A DNA stretch of 24,549 nt from NCBI GenBank assembly GCA_021641225.1, contig JAJWXI010000006.1:1-24549 (forward strand), read 5' to 3'. Source of the stretch: Collinsella aerofaciens (lineage in GTDB: Bacteria > Actinomycetota > Coriobacteriia > Coriobacteriales > Coriobacteriaceae). This document shows, piece after piece, positions 22,582-24,549 of the stretch. A model generated the notes under the pieces. The model was given only the letters and a program-made list of their open reading frames with translations, did no database searches and had not been told where the DNA came from. The translations under genes and the position numbers were made by a program. The stretch's first letter is position 1. The number at the start of each line of letters is the position of its first letter.

Positions 22582-23488
22582 TGCCGAACGCGTGACGTTT
22601 ACCAAAAAAAAGAAGACGGTTGCTTGTCCCGTGCCCTTGGCACCGCTTGCCGACACACATGCGCATCTGCTTTCGTTCTGGGGCAAGGATGTGCCCGAGA
22701 CACTCGTGCGTGCCAAGGCGGCGGGCATCGACCTGTTGGTGACGGTCTTCGATCCCATTGCCGATAAGCGCAGCGTGACGGACTATAGCGACTGGCTGAC
22801 GCGCGAGATTCTGCCGATGCAGGATATCCCGCAGATCAAGTATCTTGCCGGCGTGCATCCGTATGGTGCGCCGGACTATACCGACGACGTTCACGCGCAG
22901 GTCGTTGCCGCACTCGATGACCCCTTATGCGCCGGTATTGGCGAAATCGGCCTGGACTACCACATGGACTATGACGACGATATCGCGCCGGCACCCCATA
23001 ACGTGCAGATTGACTGCATGACGCGCCAGCTCGAGCTTGCCGTGTGCCGTAACGTGCCGGTGGAGCTGCATCTGCGTCACGAGGACTCGGATGGGGAGCG
23101 CACCTCGCACGTTGATGCGTACAACGTGCTTCGTGAGGTGGGCGTGCCCCAGGCCGGTTGTGTGCTGCACTGTTTTGGCGAGGACCGCGCCACGATGGAG
23201 CGCTTTGTGGAGCTGGGCTGCTATATCGCCTATGGTGGTGCGGCTACCTTTAAGCGCAACGACGACGTGCGCGAGGCATTCGCGGCAACCCCACTCGATC
23301 GAATTTTGTTCGAGACGGATTGCCCGTATATGGCTCCGGAGCCCATCCGCGGTCTTGAATGCGAGCCCGCAATGATCTCCATTACGGCAAACGCGCTGGT
23401 TAACGACCGTGTCGATCGCACGGGTGAGGACGCCGAAACAATCGTGCAAGCCGCTTGGGAGAATGCCTGCAAACTTTTTCAAAAATAG
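22571..23488 (+). CDS. tatD: TatD family hydrolase
   Basis: A metal-dependent TIM-barrel hydrolase of the TatD DNase family. The 305-residue product has the metal ligands in order: DTHAHL, GVHPYG, GEIGLDYH with the bridging glutamate, ELHLRHE, LHCFG, and the final ETDCPYMAPEP. The N-terminus has about 20 extra residues with KKKK before the domain. ATG 22571 has GGGAG eight bases upstream and overlaps the rsmA end; the frame extends upstream only within rsmA. The activity of relatives is 3'-5' exonuclease or deoxyribonuclease; the substrate in the cell is uncertain. Confidence 0.92.
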   Translation: MTLNAERVTFTKKKKTVACPVPLAPLADTHAHLLSFWGKDVPETLVRAKAAGIDLLVTVFDPIADKRSVTDYSDWLTREILPMQDIPQIKYLAGVHPYGAPDYTDDVHAQVVAALDDPLCAGIGEIGLDYHMDYDDDIAPAPHNVQIDCMTRQLELAVCRNVPVELHLRHEDSDGERTSHVDAYNVLREVGVPQAGCVLHCFGEDRATMERFVELGCYIAYGGAATFKRNDDVREAFAATPLDRILFETDCPYMAPEPIRGLECEPAMISITANALVNDRVDRTGEDAETIVQAAWENACKLFQK

Positions 23489-23491
23489 TTC

Positions 23492-23520
23492 TTGCGTTCG
23501 TGCTGGCGCTCCGTTATTCT
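23492..23520 (+). promoter_or_regulatory. tRNA-Leu promoter
   Basis: TTGCGT (23492-23497) and TATTCT (23515-23520) at 17-bp spacing, 11 bases before the tRNA. The -35 begins 3 bases after the tatD stop. Confidence 0.65.
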
Positions 23521-23531
23521 AATTCCTGCAC

Positions 23532-23618
23532 GCGGGCGTGGCGGAATTGGCAGACGCGTACGGTTCAGGTCCGTATGGGGGCAACCCCATGAAGGTTCAA
23601 GTCCTTTCGCCCGCACCA
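23532..23618 (+). tRNA. tRNA-Leu (anticodon CAG)
   Basis: An 87-nt class II tRNA with acceptor GCGGGCG/CGCCCGC, discriminator A, encoded CCA, anticodon stem TACGG/CCGTA with loop TTCAGGT (anticodon CAG), a long variable arm TGGGGGCAACCCCA, and T-arm sequence GGTTCAAGTCC. Unlike tRNA-Phe in this window, CCA is encoded. Its 3' end is duplicated 189 bp downstream. Confidence 0.96.
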
Positions 23619-23664
23619 TTAAATTAAAGAGCTCCCAGCAATGGGAGCTTTTTTGTTATGGGCC
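23601..23664 (+). repeat. Direct repeat copy 1: tRNA-Leu 3' end plus terminator
   Basis: This 64-bp stretch runs from the T-loop of tRNA-Leu through CCA, the terminator and ATGGGCC. It matches 23790-23852 apart from a few changes in the short spacer after CCA and one T fewer in the T-run. Confidence 0.9.
23630..23654 (+). terminator. tRNA-Leu terminator
   Basis: AGCTCCCA (23630-23637) pairs with TGGGAGCT (23642-23649) around a GCAA loop, followed by six T. Confidence 0.92.
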
Positions 23665-23789
23665 CATCACAGGGACTTGAACCTGTGAAGGAGCGAGCGT
23701 AAAGAAAACGCGGAGCGTTTTTAGCGAGCTGGCGAGGACGCCGGCAGGCGGCCGAAGCCGGTGCGGATCCGCGAAGCGGATACGCGGAC
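23665..23789 (+). other. Core of a tRNA-tail element (tRNA-Leu copy)
   Basis: Homologous to 17556-17678. It begins with a T-arm-like hairpin, TCACAGG/CCTGTGA (23667-23673 with 23682-23688), that contains GGACTTGAACCT (23673-23684), the exact reverse complement of 23593-23604 in this tRNA. Then come AAAACGC-GGA-GCGTTTT (23705-23721), CGGC-CGAA-GCCG (23749-23760) and ATCCGC-GAA-GCGGAT (23767-23781), ending in CGCGGACG as in the other element. It has no coding capacity. Confidence 0.8.
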
Positions 23790-23852
23790 GTCCTTTCGCC
23801 CGCACCATTGATTGAAAGAGCTCCCAGCAATGGGAGCTTTTTGTTATGGGCC
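23790..23852 (+). repeat. Direct repeat copy 2: partial tRNA-Leu 3' end plus terminator
   Basis: A near copy of 23601-23664. The first 18 bases (23790-23807) are a truncated tRNA-Leu from the T-loop to CCA. Its divergence in the spacer suggests the duplication is not brand new. Confidence 0.9.
23819..23842 (+). terminator. Duplicated tRNA-Leu terminator
   Basis: The same 8-bp stem and GCAA loop as at 23630-23654, followed by five T. Confidence 0.85.
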
Positions 23853-23923
23853 TCTTGTTGATGTCACGTTGCTGCTTCGTGCGGGTATCCTAATGCCAAC
23901 GTGTTCCTATCAGAGGAGAGACC

Positions 23924-24549
23924 ATGCTGTTTTCCGGTATCATCGCCGCCCTTACCAGCCTTTTGATTCCCATCATCATCCTGTTGCTGCTGGTCCCCAA
24001 CGCCTGCTACGTCGTTGAGCAGCAGCACGCTGTGATCATCGAGCGCTTGGGTAAGTTCAATCGTATCGTCAACGCGGGCTTCCACGTGAAGGTGCCCGTG
24101 ATCGACCGCAAGGCCGCCACGGTGAGCCTGCGCACCATGAAAAACGGTTTTGGCATCGACGTTAAGACCCAGGACAACGTGACCATCGGCCTTGAGGTCT
24201 CCGCTCAGTACCACGTGAGCTACGACATGGGCGCCGGCCCGGCAGATTCGGGCATCTACAAGAGCTACTACATGCTGCAGGAGCCCGTCGACCAGATGCG
24301 CGACTTCATCACCGATGCCCTGCGCTCCTCCATCCCCGTCTACACACTCGATGAGGTCTTTGCCAAGAAGGATGACATCGCCAAGGATGTCAACGCTACC
24401 GTTTCCGAGCAGATGGCCGCCTACGGCTTCACCCTTGTGTCGACGCTCATCACCAAAATCGCACTGCCGACCGAGGTTGAGAACTCCATGAACGACATCA
24501 ACGCCGCCCAGCGCAAGCGCGCTGCCGCGCAGGAGCTCGCCGAGGCCGA
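23924..24549 (+). CDS. SPFH/band-7 (stomatin-like) membrane protein, 3' truncated by window
   Basis: The visible 208 residues start MLFSGIIAALTSLLIPIII, a membrane anchor, followed by the SPFH domain: VEQQHAVIIERLGKFNRIV, GFHVKVPVID, DVKTQDNVTIGLEVSAQYHV, then the helical part LRSSIPVYTLDEVFAKKDDI and the start of the coiled coil (INAAQRKRAAAQELAEA). These proteins form oligomeric scaffolds in membrane microdomains and often guide proteases. AGAGGAGAG lies just before the ATG. The gene runs off the end of the window without a stop. It may have a promoter with TATCCT at 23886-23891, but the -35 is unclear. Confidence 0.88.
   Translation, partial: MLFSGIIAALTSLLIPIIILLLLVPNACYVVEQQHAVIIERLGKFNRIVNAGFHVKVPVIDRKAATVSLRTMKNGFGIDVKTQDNVTIGLEVSAQYHVSYDMGAGPADSGIYKSYYMLQEPVDQMRDFITDALRSSIPVYTLDEVFAKKDDIAKDVNATVSEQMAAYGFTLVSTLITKIALPTEVENSMNDINAAQRKRAAAQELAEA

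Noticed and set aside
23492..23680. 62-codon plus-strand frame across tRNA-Leu
   Set aside because: It overlaps the tRNA promoter, the tRNA and its terminator; no ribosome binding site.

Overview
The window is high-GC bacterial DNA with dense, mostly plus-strand genes. Gene content (a monoderm Tad pilus locus without a secretin, an actinobacterial DUF192 gene at the end of that locus, and the protein sequence style throughout) points to class Coriobacteriia, most likely a gut Collinsella or close relative. That assignment is inference from sequence character; no search was run.

Layout. 1-850: a zinc-dependent phospholipase C-like protein. 1054-2514 (minus): pyruvate kinase with its own terminator. 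2515-2955: a divergent promoter region whose right half is a compact structured 5' leader in front of a P-type Ca2+ ATPase (2956-5637). A roughly 100-bp palindrome and a strong terminator follow. 5889-7073: rsgA, a ribosome-assembly GTPase starting at GTG. 7326-16916: a tightly overlapping Tad/Flp pilus operon (CpaB-like, TadZ, TadA, TadB, TadC, Flp pilin, an unrecognised membrane-anchored protein, a second pilin-like protein, TadE-like, a large TadG-like protein, a second TadE-like, DUF192). 16935-17314: a toxin-antitoxin relic with an orphan ribbon-helix-helix antitoxin. 17438: tRNA-Phe. 17993-19054: a GH5-like protein that has lost a catalytic glutamate. 19061-23488: housekeeping genes rsmI, metG, rsmA and tatD. 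23532: tRNA-Leu(CAG). 23924 to the end: an SPFH/band-7 protein cut by the window edge.

Two signals are not explained by ordinary gene content. First, both tRNA genes are followed by the same kind of small element: the tRNA 3' end plus its terminator occurs twice as a direct repeat of about 63 bp, about 186-189 bp apart. Between the copies lies a homologous core that begins with an antisense copy of that tRNA's own T-arm, continues with a string of GC-rich mini-hairpins and ends in CGCGGACG. The two cores keep their hairpins while differing in sequence. I do not recognise this element; it looks like a tRNA-targeting non-coding repeat family.

Second, the leader of the Ca2+ ATPase can form a hairpin whose whole 7-nt loop is complementary to a downstream segment, together with a 9 to 12 bp helix that buries the Shine-Dalgarno sequence. 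This is the architecture of a translational riboswitch or other cis-regulatory RNA, and I cannot match it to a known class by eye.

The genes from rsmI to tatD form a common bacterial neighbourhood for translation fidelity and rRNA modification. The Tad operon should build a thin surface pilus for adhesion; its prepilin peptidase is not in this window.
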